In this document: in pieces, positions 1 to 10,429 of the stretch
Layout of the letters: every line of letters starts with the position of its first letter
Position numbering within the stretch: position 1 is the stretch's first letter
NCBI GenBank assembly: GCA_030068075.1
Contig: CM057831.1
Span: 8,941,464-9,005,463, forward strand
From: Paguma larvata
Taxonomy: Eukaryota; Chordata; Mammalia; Carnivora; Viverridae
Direction: 5' to 3'
Length of the DNA stretch: 64,000 nucleotides
Translations under genes and position numbers: made by a program
Notes under the pieces: generated by a model
Database searches by the model: none
What the model was told of the DNA's origin: nothing
The model's input: the letters and a program-made list of their open reading frames with translations, nothing else

Positions 1-1986
1 TGCCCCCCCCCGTTCTCACTGCCCCCCCCTGTTCTCACTGCCCCCTCGGTTCTCACTGCCCCTCCCGGTTCTCACTGCCCCCTCGGTTCTCACTGCCCCA
101 CCCGGTTCTCACTGCCCCCCCCTTGTTCTCACTGCCCCCCTCGGTTCTCACTGCACCCCCCCTTGTTCTCACTGCCCCTCCCGGTTCTCACTGCCCCCCC
201 CGGTTCTCACTGCACCCCCCCTTGTTCTCACTGCCCCCCCGGTTCTCACTGCCCCCCCGGTTCTCACTGCCCCCCCGGTTCTCACTGCACCCCCCCCCCC
301 GTTCTCACTGCCCCCCTCCCGGTTCTCACTGCCCCCCCCTGGTTCTCACTGCCCCTCCCGGTTCTCACTGCCCCTCCCGGTTCTCACTGCCCCCTCGGTT
401 CTCACTGCACCCCCCCTTGTTCTCACTGCCCCCCCCCCGTTCTCACTGCCCCCCTCCCGGTTCTCACTGCCCCCCCCTGGTTCTCACTGCCCCTCCCGGT
501 TCTCACTGCCCCCTCGGTTCTCACTGCCCCACCCCGGTTCTCACTGCCCCCCCCCTTGTTCTCACTGCCCCTCCCGGTTCTCACTGCCCCCCCCCTTGTT
601 CTCACTGCCCCCTCGGTTCTCACTGCCCCCCCGGTTCTCACTGCCCCCCGTTCTCACTGCCCCCCTCGGTTCTCACTGCCCCCTCCGTTCTCACTGCCCC
701 CCTCGGTTCTCACTGCCCCCCCCCCGGTTCTCACTGCCCCCCCGCCCCCGTTCTCACTGCCCCCTCGGTTCTCACTGCCCCCGCCCCCGTTCTCACTGCC
801 CCACCCGGTTCTCACTGCCCCCCTCCCGGTTCTCACTGCCCCCCCCTTGTTCTCACTGCCCCCCCTCGGTTCTCACTGCCCCTCCCGTTCTCACTGCCCC
901 CCCTTGTTCTCACTGCCCCTCCCGGTTCTCACTGCCCCCCTCGGTTCTCACTGCCCCACCCCGGTTCTCACTGCCCCCCCCCTTGTTCTCACTGCCCCTC
1001 CCGGTTCTCACTGCCCCCCCCCTTGTTCTCACTGCCCCCTCGGTTCTCACTGCCCCCCCCTGGTTCTCACTGCCCCCTCGGTTCTCACTGCCCCCCCGGT
1101 TCTCACTGCCCCCCGTTCTCACTGCCCCCCTCGGTTCTCACTGCCCCCTCCGTTCTCACTGCCCCCCTCGGTTCTCACTGCCCCCCCCCGGTTCTCACTG
1201 CCCCCCCGCCCCCGTTCTCACTGCCCCCTCGGTTCTCACTGCCCCCTCGGTTCTCACTGCCCCCGCCCCCGTTCTCACTGCCCCCTCGGTTCTCACTGCC
1301 CCACCCGGTTCTCACTGCCCCCCTCCCGGTTCTCACTGCCCCCCCCTTGTTCTCACTGCCCCCCCTCGGTTCTCACTGCCCCTCCCGTTCTCACTGCCCC
1401 CCCTTGTTCTCACTGCCCCTCCCGGTTCTCACTGCCCCCCCCTGTTCTCACTGCCCCCCTCGGTTCTCACTGCCCCACCCCGGTTCTCACTGCCCCCCCG
1501 GTTCTCACTGCCCCCCTCCCGGTTCTCACTGCCCCCCCCCGTTCTCACTGCCCCCCTCGGTTCTCACTGCCCCTCCCGTTCTCACTGCCCCCTCGGTTCT
1601 CACTGCCCCACCCGGTTCTCACTGCCCCCCCTTGTTCTCACTGCCCCCCTCCCGGTTCTCACTGCCCCCCCTTGTTCTCACTGCCCCCCTCGGTTCTCAC
1701 TGCCCCCCCCCGTTCTCACTGCCCCCTCGGTTCTCACTGCCCCCCCGGTTCTCACTGCCCCCCCGGTTCTCACTGCCCCCCTCGGTTCTCACTGCCCCCC
1801 CCCGTTCTCACTGCCCCCTCGGTTCTCACTGCCCCCCCGGTTCTCACTGCCCCCCCGGTTCTCACTGCCCCCTCGGTTCTCACTGCCCCCCCCGTTCTCA
1901 CTGCCCCCCTCGGTTCTCACTGCCCCTCCCGGTTCTCACTGCCCCCCTCGGTTCTCACTGCCCCTCCCGGTTCTCACTGCCCCTCT
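1..1986. repeat. C-rich minisatellite (17-21 bp unit)
   Basis: The array is built from a unit with an invariant GTTCTCACTG core followed by a variable C-rich spacer (CCCCCCC, CCCCTCG, CCCTCCCG, CCCCCTTG and similar). I estimate a little over 100 copies, without an exact count. It starts before the window and ends at about 1986, where the last unit breaks into unique sequence. Unit length varies, so all three + frames stay open for hundreds of codons. These frames encode only shuffled FSLPP, VLTAP and GSHCP peptides and are not genes. The minus strand carries dense G runs. Confidence 0.97.
529..1440. repeat. Higher-order duplication inside the minisatellite
   Basis: The order of spacer variants from about 529 to 940 recurs from about 953 to 1440. 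Matching landmarks are 427 bp apart at first (596 and 1023), then 465 bp (650 and 1115), then 500 bp (901 and 1401). Each jump of about 36-38 bp corresponds to two extra units in the second copy. This is the expected trace of unequal exchange or replication slippage acting on blocks of units. A smaller offset of 138 bp links 301 and 439. Confidence 0.85.
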
Positions 1987-2039
1987 CAGAGGAGGGGATA
2001 CATTCCCGCTTTCATTATATTTCCTTTGAAACGTCTCTG

Positions 2040-2240
2040 TGTGCCGAGTGGGGGCCGGGGGGGGGAGCGGATTAGCTCCCCTTCCTGAAACGAGGCTCGG
2101 ATGCCAGGAAGAGGGAGCTCCAACGGGCAAGGCGAGCTAAGCTTTCGGCCCGGAGCCGCGGGCTCGGCGGGGCCGATTACAACAGCAGGTGAGGAGCCGC
2201 GCCGGCCGCTGCCGCGGAGACGGTGCAAATCCTGTTACAG
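2040..2240. promoter_or_regulatory. Short CpG-dense block, possible small CpG island
   Basis: About 20 CpG dinucleotides occur within roughly 190 bp, far above the surrounding density, with several GCCG/CGCGG clusters between 2150 and 2225. A splice-donor-like CAG|GTGAGG lies at 2188/2189, so a noncoding first exon read on the + strand is conceivable. No TATA box, open frame or acceptor was recognised that would make this a gene. It sits directly beside the minisatellite, which is also C/G-rich, so composition alone could explain it. Confidence 0.4.
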
Positions 2241-2999
2241 GGCAAAGGCACTTTAGCGACAGCTCCGAATTTCAAAGGATGATTGAGTTGGAATGTGGCG
2301 GGCGGGAGGCAACTGGAGACCAAAGTTATTTGACTGAAACTGAGAACCAGGCCCGAAGGGGGGGCTGATGGGGGAGAGAATACCAGGGGGACCCGGATGT
2401 GCACCCCCTCCCCCACGGCCCCCTGGGTACAGCCTCTCTCCCCAACAGCCCCTCCCCTGTCTGGCCACAAACAGAAGGCGCCTCCATCTGTCTTGAATCC
2501 TGTCTTCCTCACCAATCTGGAAGCTCCGGGAGATCAGAGCGGCCCGTGGTTTCCTTGACCCCCCAGGGTTTCGCACGGCCCCTGGCACATGTCGGTGCCA
2601 CCTCGTAAGTTTGCGGAATGACCCACCGGTTACTGTCTCAGAGCCACGTCTTCTTTGGTTCTGCCTGATTTCTAGAGTTCGCGCACACGCGTGCGCACAC
2701 ACACACGCAGGCACGCACACAGAGTGCTCCTGGAAACTCGGTCTTTAATGCCACCATCTCTGGTTCCTTGGAAAAGAAGTTGTGCCTGGCTGGCAGACTC
2801 ACTCTGACTGCAAAGGACACACTTAGGGTGAGGACAAGATGTAAAGTATTCACTCAGGGAAAGGATGAGCCTGAGTATTTGCTGCACCCTATTAGGTGGT
2901 AAGGTGATACAGCAAGATTTGGAGTCTCTCCTACAGTCTTTGAGTCCAGCGTCACCCTCCACCACCTCCCCCCATGGACCCTCATTTGCTTCTAACAGG
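2241..2999. other. Unique sequence, no gene recognised
   Basis: No coding signature or interspersed repeat was recognised. It contains a short CA/CG-alternating stretch at 2676-2722. Confidence 0.5.
2676..2722. repeat. Alternating CG/CA microsatellite-like tract
   Basis: This is a short alternating purine-pyrimidine run of CACACG and CGTGCG words, imperfect rather than a pure dinucleotide repeat. Such tracts can adopt Z-DNA. Confidence 0.7.
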
Positions 3000-3190
3000 A
3001 AGCAGCTTGGTGCAGTAGAGAGAAGTGGGGCTTGGAGGCCATTAGAGATCTGGGTTCAAATCCTGCTTTTTCTAGGCACTTAAGCTTTCTGAGCCTCCAG
3101 TAAACTGGCCACCTCAGAAGCCATATACGGAGACCGTGTACATAAAGAAATTTTCATTGGTCAGCACACAGTAGAGACTGTCAAATAATA
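3000..3190 (+). repeat. MIR SINE
   Basis: The sequence follows the tRNA-derived MIR order: a 'gtgcagtagagagaag' head, GGGTTCAAATCCTGC (B-box region) at about 3053, and a diverged 3' part ending in a 'cagcacacagtagag'-like tail. It is an ancient, heavily mutated copy. Confidence 0.7.
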
Positions 3191-3289
3191 ACAAAATTAT
3201 TATTGTTGGAATCACAATGCTCTGTGTTGTAAACATGACTAATGTTCTCCTCATGCCTAAGGAAACCCAGTTGACACGGGGTGTGAGGG

Positions 3290-3345
3290 CCCTTGATCTG
3301 ATTTGATGGTCACACCAACCCTATATGAGGCGAGCGCTACAACCC
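3290..3345 (-). repeat. Possible MIR fragment
   Basis: The words TCTGATTTGATGGTCACACC and CAACCCTATATGAGG match the MIR antisense order (atttaatcctcacaacaaccctatgagg). It is short and diverged. Confidence 0.4.
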
Positions 3346-3554
3346 GGCTCTTGAGGCCAGAGCCTGGAGCCGCTCTCCACACGGGGGCAGCTCCCAGAAA
3401 GGAACAATGATCGTCACGGGGGACACTCCCCAGGGTGCAGAGCCCTTGTCTAGTGGACAGAAAAGATCCGGACGAATCTTCCTCTGTTTCCCCCTCTCTC
3501 CTCCTCCCCATTTCCCTCCCTCCCTCTCTTTCTCCCTCCCTTCCACCATGCAGC

Positions 3555-3680
3555 AATTAAACGCTTGTCATACGCTCAGCCCTCTGGTAGTGGACACGTG
3601 GGTTACATAAGATCGGGACGATCTGGTGCCTGCTGAAGACACCTCACAGTCCAGCTGAGGAGACGGAACAGCTACCCCAG
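3555..3680 (-). repeat. L2 LINE 3'-end fragment, diverged
   Basis: The order of elements resembles the antisense L2 tail, and CTCACAGTCCAGCTGAGGAG at about 3645 matches the 'ctcacagtctagtggggag' section. It is heavily diverged. Confidence 0.45.
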
Positions 3681-4739
3681 GAAGTAATCTCCGAGCCCGG
3701 GCCACGTTCCTCCGAGGACGCGCCCACGCACGGCGGTGCCACGCAACAAGCAGGGGCGAACTGCAGGGCTCAGGAGCCTCCGGACGGCAAGCTGAAGCTA
3801 CCAGCAGACAGACTTGCCAGGCACGAGCTGCGCCAAGACAAGCCGGCGGGTGTTTACAGAGTAGCTGGGTGATTAACTTCAGGCCCCTCCAGCCCCCAAG
3901 ATTCTCCAGATTAATGACAGTTTTCGTTAAAGAGTCCGGTGGAAGAGGAGCAAGGGGATCCAGAAAGGTCAGCTCACATTCTCTGCGGAGAAGCCGGAGC
4001 CTCCCCGAGCAGGGTGCGTATCAACGGGTCCCAGCTCGGCTTAGCGCGGCTTCAGGCTTCTCATCTCATACAAGCAACCCCCCCCTCCCCCCAGCTTCTT
4101 GCGCCTGGTTCCTCCAGGCCAAGATTTAGAAGACCCAGAGTGGCTGCCTCTCCCTCCAAGGGAAAACAAAGGAAAAAGCATGCAAAGAGCATCTGCAAAT
4201 CTCCTTGTTTGCTTTCCTCTTCCGAGTCGCTGCAGAACACGGGCTGGCGGGTCCCGGACAAACAGGAAGCCGGGCTCTATGGGTGCTGTGCCCTTTGGAA
4301 GGCTCCTGCCCACACCTCCTCCCCCAGCAAGGCCCTGTTCTTTCAGACCACGGGGAGGGACCACAGACCGGGAGGTGCCCTGGGCATCTGGCCACTTGTT
4401 CCTCCCCCTGCCCCTTTCCTCAGTGCCACCAAAACGAAGAGGCCTCCAGGCTGCCTGCCCCAGGGGTCCTCCAGCTGAAAGGCTTTGACCCCGAGGACCC
4501 CGGAGCCGGAGAACCTGACCCTTAGCGGTCATCTTCTCCAGGCTCCTCATTTACTCTCAACCCAGAGGACAGAGCGTAGCGATGTCCACCCCTCAGAGAC
4601 TCCCTTGGCTGGCTGGCGGGCCAGGGCGCCTGGGCAGAACGACACCTGCTGTTGCGAGAATTCTGTTAAACCTGACCGTTGCCCCTCCACCCCGGGGCAG
4701 TCCAGTTTCCAGAGCCTGCACAGGCAGGTGGCTTCCCAA
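3681..4739. other. GC-rich unique sequence, no gene recognised
   Basis: Overlapping open frames exist on both strands, but none has a recognisable domain or a codon pattern that stands out. I see no clear repeats. Confidence 0.45.
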
Positions 4740-4815
4740 GATGCAGCAGGAAGAGGAAGTTTCAAAGTCCATCGAAGCTGGATTCAAATCCCGGTTCCCG
4801 TGGTGGGCAGTTCTA
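4740..4815 (+). repeat. Possible MIR core fragment
   Basis: The section around 4770 reads AAGCTGGATTCAAATCCCGG, like the MIR B-box region. The flanks are too diverged to extend the call. Confidence 0.45.
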
Positions 4816-5289
4816 AGACTCTGAGTCGGCGACGTAGACTCGACGCACGTTTCCTGGCGGTCACAGCAGAGAGATTTGCCCACGCTGAGTCTTTGTGCGG
4901 CTTCGAGGATGCGGTGCAGGTGGAACCTTTGGCATTGAAGCAGGCAGCTCCCTGATCCTTCCTCTCTGAGGCCACCGGTAGGGGAGAAACAGAGTGGGAA
5001 ATGGGCCTCCTTACTTTTTGTCTTCGAAGACCCATCCCAGGATAGGACTCCTATAGGCCCAGCTACCGCTGCCCGTGATTCACCCAGAAGCAAAAGGGGA
5101 CACGGCAGAGAGACGCAGGGGGATGGGCTTCCTCGTGCTGACAGCCAGTCACTTTCTCGAAGATAGAACGAAGTACGGGCCAGGCAGCGTCGCCCTTTCT
5201 GGCCAGAGCAGTTTCGCATTTCGGAAATGTAAGATCAGACTAACTGGGGGACGGGATAGAAAGGAAGTGGGGTGATTACCTTTATGTAC
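4816..5289. other. Unique sequence, nothing recognised
   Basis: No repeat, exon or regulatory pattern was recognised here. Confidence 0.45.
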
Positions 5290-5850
5290 TAACCTGATGG
5301 GGCCACAGGATGCCAAAGACATTTGGTTAAACATTCACCCGAGTGTTTCGTGAGGGTGTTTCTGGACGAGATGAACACTTGAGTGGGTAGACTGAATAAG
5401 GCAGGCTGCCTTCCCCAAGTGTTGGGTGGGCCGCATCCAATCAGGTGAAGGCCTGACTAGCACAAAAAGGCCGACCCTTCCATGAGTAAGAGAGAGCTTC
5501 TCCTGCTTTACTGCTTTTGAAATGGACATTGGCTTTTTGGATTCAACCCAAAACATCAACATTTCTTAGGGCCTGAGCCTGCCAGCCTTCAGACTGGGAC
5601 CACGCCATCGACTCTCCAGCTTGCCCACTCACTCTGTAGGTTTTGAGACTTGGGAGCCTCCTTGTGTTGGGAGAAGCACATGAGCCAACTCCTTTTAATA
5701 AAAATCTCTTTCCATATATATGTGAAAAAATTATATATACACACACACATATGGAAATATATAAATACACACATATAAATGGAAATACACACACACACAC
5801 AGACACCCTACTGGATCTCTTTCTCTGGAAAGGGTCCTACTCAACACTGG
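5290..5850 (+). mobile_element. Ancient LTR-like repeat containing a microsatellite
   Basis: The order of sections matches a common mammalian LTR-like repeat. It has 'gccaaagacatttggttaaacatt', then GTGAGGGTGTTTCTGGA, then GGGTGGGCCGCATCCAATCAG, then GGCCTGAGCCTGCCAGCCTT. It goes on to GAGCCAACTCC with AATAAAAATCTC, and a TGGATCTCTTTCTCTGGA section near the 3' end. The AT/CA tract at 5713-5806 lies where other copies of the family also carry a microsatellite. I do not fix a family name. Confidence 0.65.
5713..5806. repeat. Compound AT/CA microsatellite
   Basis: It holds TATATA runs followed by two CACACA runs, separated by 'ggaaatata'-like spacers, inside the LTR-like element. Confidence 0.85.
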
Positions 5851-7094
5851 AGATGATGTTCCAGTGTCCTGAGCTGCCCCCCACGGGATGGGGGACAGTG
5901 CTCCCCTCCCCAGGATGTGTGAAAGCAGGGCCCTGGCTAGGATTCCCCCTCCAGGAGGGAGGTGAGTTCTACACTTTCCAAAGACCCTTCCATCCATCAG
6001 AATCGGGTTTTAAGGCAGAGATGGGCACACACGAGGCAGGCATCCTTCTCCCCAGATGCCGGCCAGGGTTGGTCCAAGCGGAAGAAAAGGAGGCACGTGA
6101 CATCCACCTCCTCCCTAAGCCTTCGTGCTCCCACGGCCCCGTCCACTTGGATCCCACGGTGAGTAAGGTAAGTTCTTCTAACTCCCACCCCTGTGCCGAG
6201 GCTGACACTCCGTGAAGCTGAGCAATGTGTGGAGGGGTGAGGAGGACGGCGGACAAGACCTGCCATGAGCTGGGGGGGGGGGGGCGCGCCAGGCGTGGGG
6301 GCCAAGGCATGATGGTGTGTGATTCCTCAAAGAGGAGACCCAACACCCCGACCCCACACCCAGCTCTAGAAGGGCTCGAGGGCCCCCCGATGACAGCAAA
6401 GGCCTGCCTTCTCTATCTCCAGGAGGAAATTACGGGGGAATGATAAAGATAGAAGGGCTGCTCAATGTGGAAAAGAAAATTCTGATTGTTGCGTCCTTTA
6501 AATAAAGATTTAAAAGAAAACAGCATTTTTTTCGCTTGAAATGTTTTCAGAAGAATCCTATTAGGGGGAAAAAGGGTGGTGAAGAGGCTTTCTCCATGGC
6601 TGTGTGATGGCCAGCTTGGAATGAGGGGGAATCTGACTAATTCCCAGTCTCTGTCTTCTCCTCTCTCCCTCTTGGCTGACTCTGCCCACATACCCCATCC
6701 CTAAATCCTCTTCGAGATGCCCCCTCACTGACTCTGCCCGATGTCTCCAAGGACACCTCAAATGGCCACTTGAACTCTGTAGTTCCTTCCCTCCTGGAAC
6801 AGAGACGAGTCGGCCGGGGTGGACCGGGCCCCAGTGAACAAGCTGATAGCTTGGAAAATGGCAGCGGTGAGTAGGGCTGACAACTCATGAGGTGGGGGTG
6901 CTGAGCAGAGCCTGGGGTGCCCTGGGTGCCTCATCTCGGAAAAGGGAGTTTCCGGGAGGGGGGGTTCTATTCCCATCCCTTGCCCTCAGATCACCCAGCA
7001 GACTGTGCCGAGGAAAGGAAACCTGACTGAGGAGCCACCAGTCTCTCTTGTAATGGATCCCGGAGTCGCTGGGGGAGCTGGGTGGGGCTTGAGT
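5851..7094. other. Unique sequence with a poly-G run, no gene recognised
   Basis: A G run of about 14 lies at about 6272-6285, beside a GGCGCGCC (AscI-type) palindrome. No exon or interspersed repeat was recognised. Confidence 0.45.
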
Positions 7095-7255
7095 CTTATG
7101 GGTTGACTTGCGTTCCCTGAAATTCACCCGTTGAAGTGAATTTACCTGTTGAAGTGAGGTCTCCCCAGACCTCAGAACGGGATCTTATTTGGCGATAATG
7201 TCTTTACAGAGCTAATCAAGTGAGATCGTTAGGGTAGACCCTAACACGACTACCT
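7095..7255 (+). mobile_element. MLT1-type MaLR LTR, 5' part
   Basis: The sequence follows the MLT1 order: a GGTTGACTTGCGTTCC section (consensus aattgtgtcc), CAGACCTCAGAACGGG, ATCTTATTTGGCGATAATGT, CTTTACAGAGCTAATCAAGT and GGGTAGACCCTAA. Near 7127-7160 the 'gttgaagtga' segment occurs twice, a small internal duplication. The element resumes at 7633 after an inserted LTR. Confidence 0.8.
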
Positions 7256-7632
7256 GCTGCTACCCACCGAATTGTGTCCCCTCCCCCCAAAATCTATATG
7301 TTTATGCCCCACCCCTTAGTGTGACTGGATGGGGAGACGGGGAGATGATAAAGGTTATATGAGCTCGTAAGGGTGGGGCCCTAGTTTGATAGGGCCGGTA
7401 TCCTTTTATGAAGAGGAAGAGACCCAAGAGCTTTTCCGGCTGCCGCGTGAGGACACAGCCGGAAGGAGGCGGTCTGCAAGCCAGCAAGAGCGCTCTCACC
7501 CGACACCGAGCCCTGCCAGCTCTTCGTCTTGAACTCTCCACCCTCCGCAACTGTAAGAAGATTTTCTATTGGCTTCTGTTGTTGAAACAGGGGTCTGGGT
7601 ATTTGGTTACGACAGCCTGAGCGGACTAATAC
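7256..7632 (+). mobile_element. MaLR-type LTR inserted inside the MLT1 copy
   Basis: This second solo LTR splits the MLT1 element. It has GAATTGTGTCCCCTCC near its start, GGTGGGGCC in the middle, TGAGGACACAGCC with 'gtctgcaagccagcaagagc', and a terminal GCGGACTAATACA. The flanking five bases (CTACC left, CTAGC right) could be a target duplication with one mismatch, and the MLT1 order resumes right after. No internal retroviral sequence is present. Confidence 0.65.
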
Positions 7633-7865
7633 AGCTAGCCTCCTTACGAACAGGAGAATTGTGGATACAGAGACACACAGAGAGGGAAGACAGTGTGAAG
7701 AGATACAGGAGGCACGCGACGGCCATCTGCAAGCCAAGGGGACAGGCCTGCACGAATCCTGCCCTCACAGCCGTCAGAAGGAACCAGGCCTGCCACCTCC
7801 TCGATTCTGGACTTCAGGCCTCCAGAACTGAGAGGTGAGACAGCCCTGCTGTTTACAGCCCACCC
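7633..7865 (+). mobile_element. MLT1-type MaLR LTR, 3' part
   Basis: This continues the split element. It has CACAGAGAGGGAAGACAGTG, a 'ggccatctgcaagccaagg' section, CTCACAGCCGTCAGAAGGAA, GATTCTGGACTTCAGG and CCTCCAGAACTGAGAGG. The continuity with 7095-7255 shows that the inner LTR arrived later. Confidence 0.85.
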
Positions 7866-9234
7866 CGACCCCCCGTCTGCGGTGCACGGTCACAGAGGCC
7901 CTAGCAGACTCCGACATGGGCTAGACAGGCTAGGCTGTGGCTCTGACTTGGGTAGGGTTGGGTTTGCCCTCTGCGCAGGCCTCTGCTCTGAAACCGCCCC
8001 TGAGGCTGGAGGGCAGGGGTTGGGAATCGATTCGCAGACCCTAAGGCTCTGGGCCTTTGGATCATTTCCAACTTCCCATCTCCTTTAGGGGGTAGACTCC
8101 ACACGAGACCCTCTTGGGCGGTGCAAGAAGAAATCGTTTGCAATCAGGCGATAGTGACTCTGAGAGAGAGACCCATGGAGCCACGGGCAGGTCTGGTACC
8201 AGGAGAAGGCCAGCTGCCAAAGCCCACTTCGCTGCTTTCATCCCGGCGGGAGGGTGTCTCCGCCCCACCAGAGGGTCAGGAAAAGCCAGAGCTACTTATC
8301 GGCAGCACCAGACGCCCTCCCAGAGGCCTGGCCGGTGCCCTTCTGGAGCTGGGGCCTCCCCCGGCCGGCTCTTCAGCTGGATTGGAAGGAAATGGAGGCG
8401 AAGGCAAGCTGAGGCAAAAGGAAGGGGGCAGACTTCAGAGAGGAAAGGTGGTGGCCTGGTCCCCAACGGCAAGTTGCGTCCTATCCCCCTTCATCGGCCG
8501 CTCCCCCCCCCCACCCGCGATTGGGGAAGGAGTCCCTGCCATGCGGTGTCCAAGAGAGATGCAAAACGGGGCACGGAGGTGCGCAGGCAGGAAGGAATCT
8601 GGGGGGCGTCCAGAAAGGGCTGGCAGGAGAACAAGGGACAGAGACGAGAGTCGCACGTACGCGCACACACTCCCGCGCGCGCGTGCACACAGCTGCCTCC
8701 AAAGGCTGCCGAGACGCTTCAGGCAGCACGTCAGCCCAACTCTTCAGGCCCCTCTAGGCTGCACCACCAGCGCCTTTGGGATTTGCCCGGCTCAAGGCCT
8801 TAGCGACCGTGCGGCAATCTGCGGCCCCGGCCGTCTGCCCCTGTGCGGCCCAAACCCTCCTCCAATCGGCCCTAAATGGGGTCAGTGTGAGCCGGAGAGA
8901 GGAGGGGCGAGGAGGGGAAGCAAGGAGCCACCGCGTTGATGGAGTTCCAGGCCACGGAACGAAATCCCTCAACCGTCACGTCGATTTGGGATCCGGGCAG
9001 ACGGACAAATCTGCAGTTGAGGAGAGACGTCGGGGCAGCTTAACCCACCAAAAGAGCTGCCTCCCACAACATCTCCTCTCTGAATTCTCAAAGATAGATC
9101 CAGAAGATAGACCGACGTCGTTGCCAGCAGCAGCGGCAGCCTGTGTTTTCAAAAGCCAACCGTGTCGAGTGCAGCTCGAGGAAATGCACTGAAGAATTTT
9201 CAGCCTAGGACAGTATTTCCAAGTCGCCGCAGAA
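7866..9234. other. GC-rich unique sequence, no gene recognised
   Basis: The stretch 8500-8880 is relatively CpG-rich and has a CCAATC word near 8861. Two long overlapping + frames cover 8114-8939, but neither shows a domain, and the overlap argues for compositional openness. An alternating CG/CA tract lies at 8651-8692. Confidence 0.4.
8651..8692. repeat. Alternating CG/CA tract
   Basis: It has runs of GCGCGCGCG and CACACAC with few breaks, an alternating purine-pyrimidine stretch with Z-DNA potential. Confidence 0.75.
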
Positions 9235-9658
9235 GGCCAATGAAGTCTGGAGCAGACAGACTTGCTCTGGATCCCGGCTCCCCCTCTTACTGGCTGGGCT
9301 GCGTGGACCAGTCCACGATGCTCCGAGCTTGCCTTCTCTCTTTTTATTTTTTTTTTAAATTTCTTTTAATGTTTATTTTTGAGAGAGAGAGAGACAGAGC
9401 CTGAGTGGGGGAGGGGCAGAGAGAGAGGGAGACAGAATCTGAGCTGTCAGCCCAGAGCTGGATGCGGGGCTCGAACCCACGAACCGTGAGATCACGACCT
9501 GAGCTGAAGTTGGCCACTTAACCAACTGAGCCACCCAGGTGCCCCTTCTCTCTTTTTAAAACAGGGATCGGAGTAAACCTCATGGGTTCGGTGAACAGAT
9601 TAGATGAGATAATATAACTAAAGAGTCAGGCACATAGTAAGTGCTCAATAAACATTCT
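9235..9658 (+). repeat. MIR SINE split by a felid SINE
   Basis: The left part (9235-9346) covers the head, the 'ctctggatcccggct' B-box area and the CTTACTGGCTGGGCTG section. The right part (9545-9658) resumes with TTTTTAAAACAGGGATCGG and ends in GGCACATAGTAAGTGCTCAA, the MIR 3' end. The younger SINE sits exactly between them. Confidence 0.85.
9347..9544 (-). mobile_element. Felid tRNA-derived SINE (SINEC_Fc type)
   Basis: In antisense, the T-rich tail and GTTTATTTTTGAGAGAGAG come first, then the GGGGCTCGAACC (B-box) section, then the head complement TGAGCCACCCAGGTGCCCC. A perfect 14-bp target duplication (CTTCTCTCTTTTTA) flanks it at 9333-9346 and 9545-9558. The insertion site is inside a MIR. 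Confidence 0.96.
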
Positions 9659-9714
9659 CCTCACTACCCACTCCTCCTCTTCCTACCTAATACACCCAGA
9701 CAAGATTCATGGGA

Positions 9715-9960
9715 AACGTGCGCTGTCTGAAAATCCCCAGGGATGGAGAACCCACCACTAACCAAAGAGGGCCGGTCCACTTGAACCGCTCACATGGTCA
9801 GAATGCTATTTCGCTTATCATAAAGTAAAGCAAAATCGGCCTGCTGGTAATGCCTCGTTGGTCCTTCTTCTGCCCCACACCCCATCACGAATAAGGCACA
9901 TGAAGAGAAGGAATATCTTCTCCTTCATCTTCCAGAACAGTCCTGTCATCATCTGTACCT
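9715..9960 (-). repeat. L3/CR1-type LINE fragment
   Basis: GGGATGGAGAACCCACCACT is followed by a diverged middle, then GTTGGTCCTTCTTCTGCCCC, then a 'gaatatcttctcc' section. This order matches antisense CR1/L3 3' regions of mammals. The copy is very old. Confidence 0.6.
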
Positions 9961-10420
9961 TTTCCATTCATCCACCACTTCGGCCGGTGACTCACTCACC
10001 CGTTTGGTTAGCCGGTGACTAGCTCCCCCAAGGCACTTTGGGAGACCAGGAAACAGTAGTCATGGCTTCCCTCTGAACCACAAGTTCCTAGCTAGCTCAT
10101 ATCTCAGAGCGGCTTTGTAATTTTTTTTTTTTTCCTGCCAGAGGAAGGAAAGGATAGACTGCTTTTGGAAGTGCCTGGAATGGAAGGCCATGTCTCTGAG
10201 ACCGACAGAAGAGCTGAAGGCTGGGAGCAGACGGAGCCCGGTGATCCTAATTCCTAGCTCCCGGTAGGGCCTAAATCCTCCGTACAGGGTAGGAAACTGC
10301 TCTTTACTTTGAGATGAGCCAGCTCAGTCTTATTTGCAAAGCTGTCCCCGAAGCCTCCATAGGAAGTATAATATCACCATAAAGAATCATTACATCCTCA
10401 TGTGACTACTTCTCTCTCTT
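9961..10420. other. Unique sequence, nothing recognised
   Basis: A T run lies near 10119-10133. No exon or repeat family was recognised. Confidence 0.45.
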
Positions 10421-10429
10421 TAAAGAAAT

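Noticed and set aside
1..1986. CRISPR-like regular repeats
   Set aside because: The spacers are 7-11 bp C-rich variants, not unique 30-bp spacers, and the host is a mammal.
123..2088. Open frames of 650, 641 and 477 codons in three + frames
   Set aside because: They only translate the C-rich minisatellite. All three frames are open because the unit lacks stops, and the product is a shuffled FSLPP/VLTAP/GSHCP repeat with no domain.
8114..8939. Two overlapping + frames of 229 and 272 codons
   Set aside because: They overlap in different frames in GC-rich DNA, and neither shows a recognisable domain or conserved motif.
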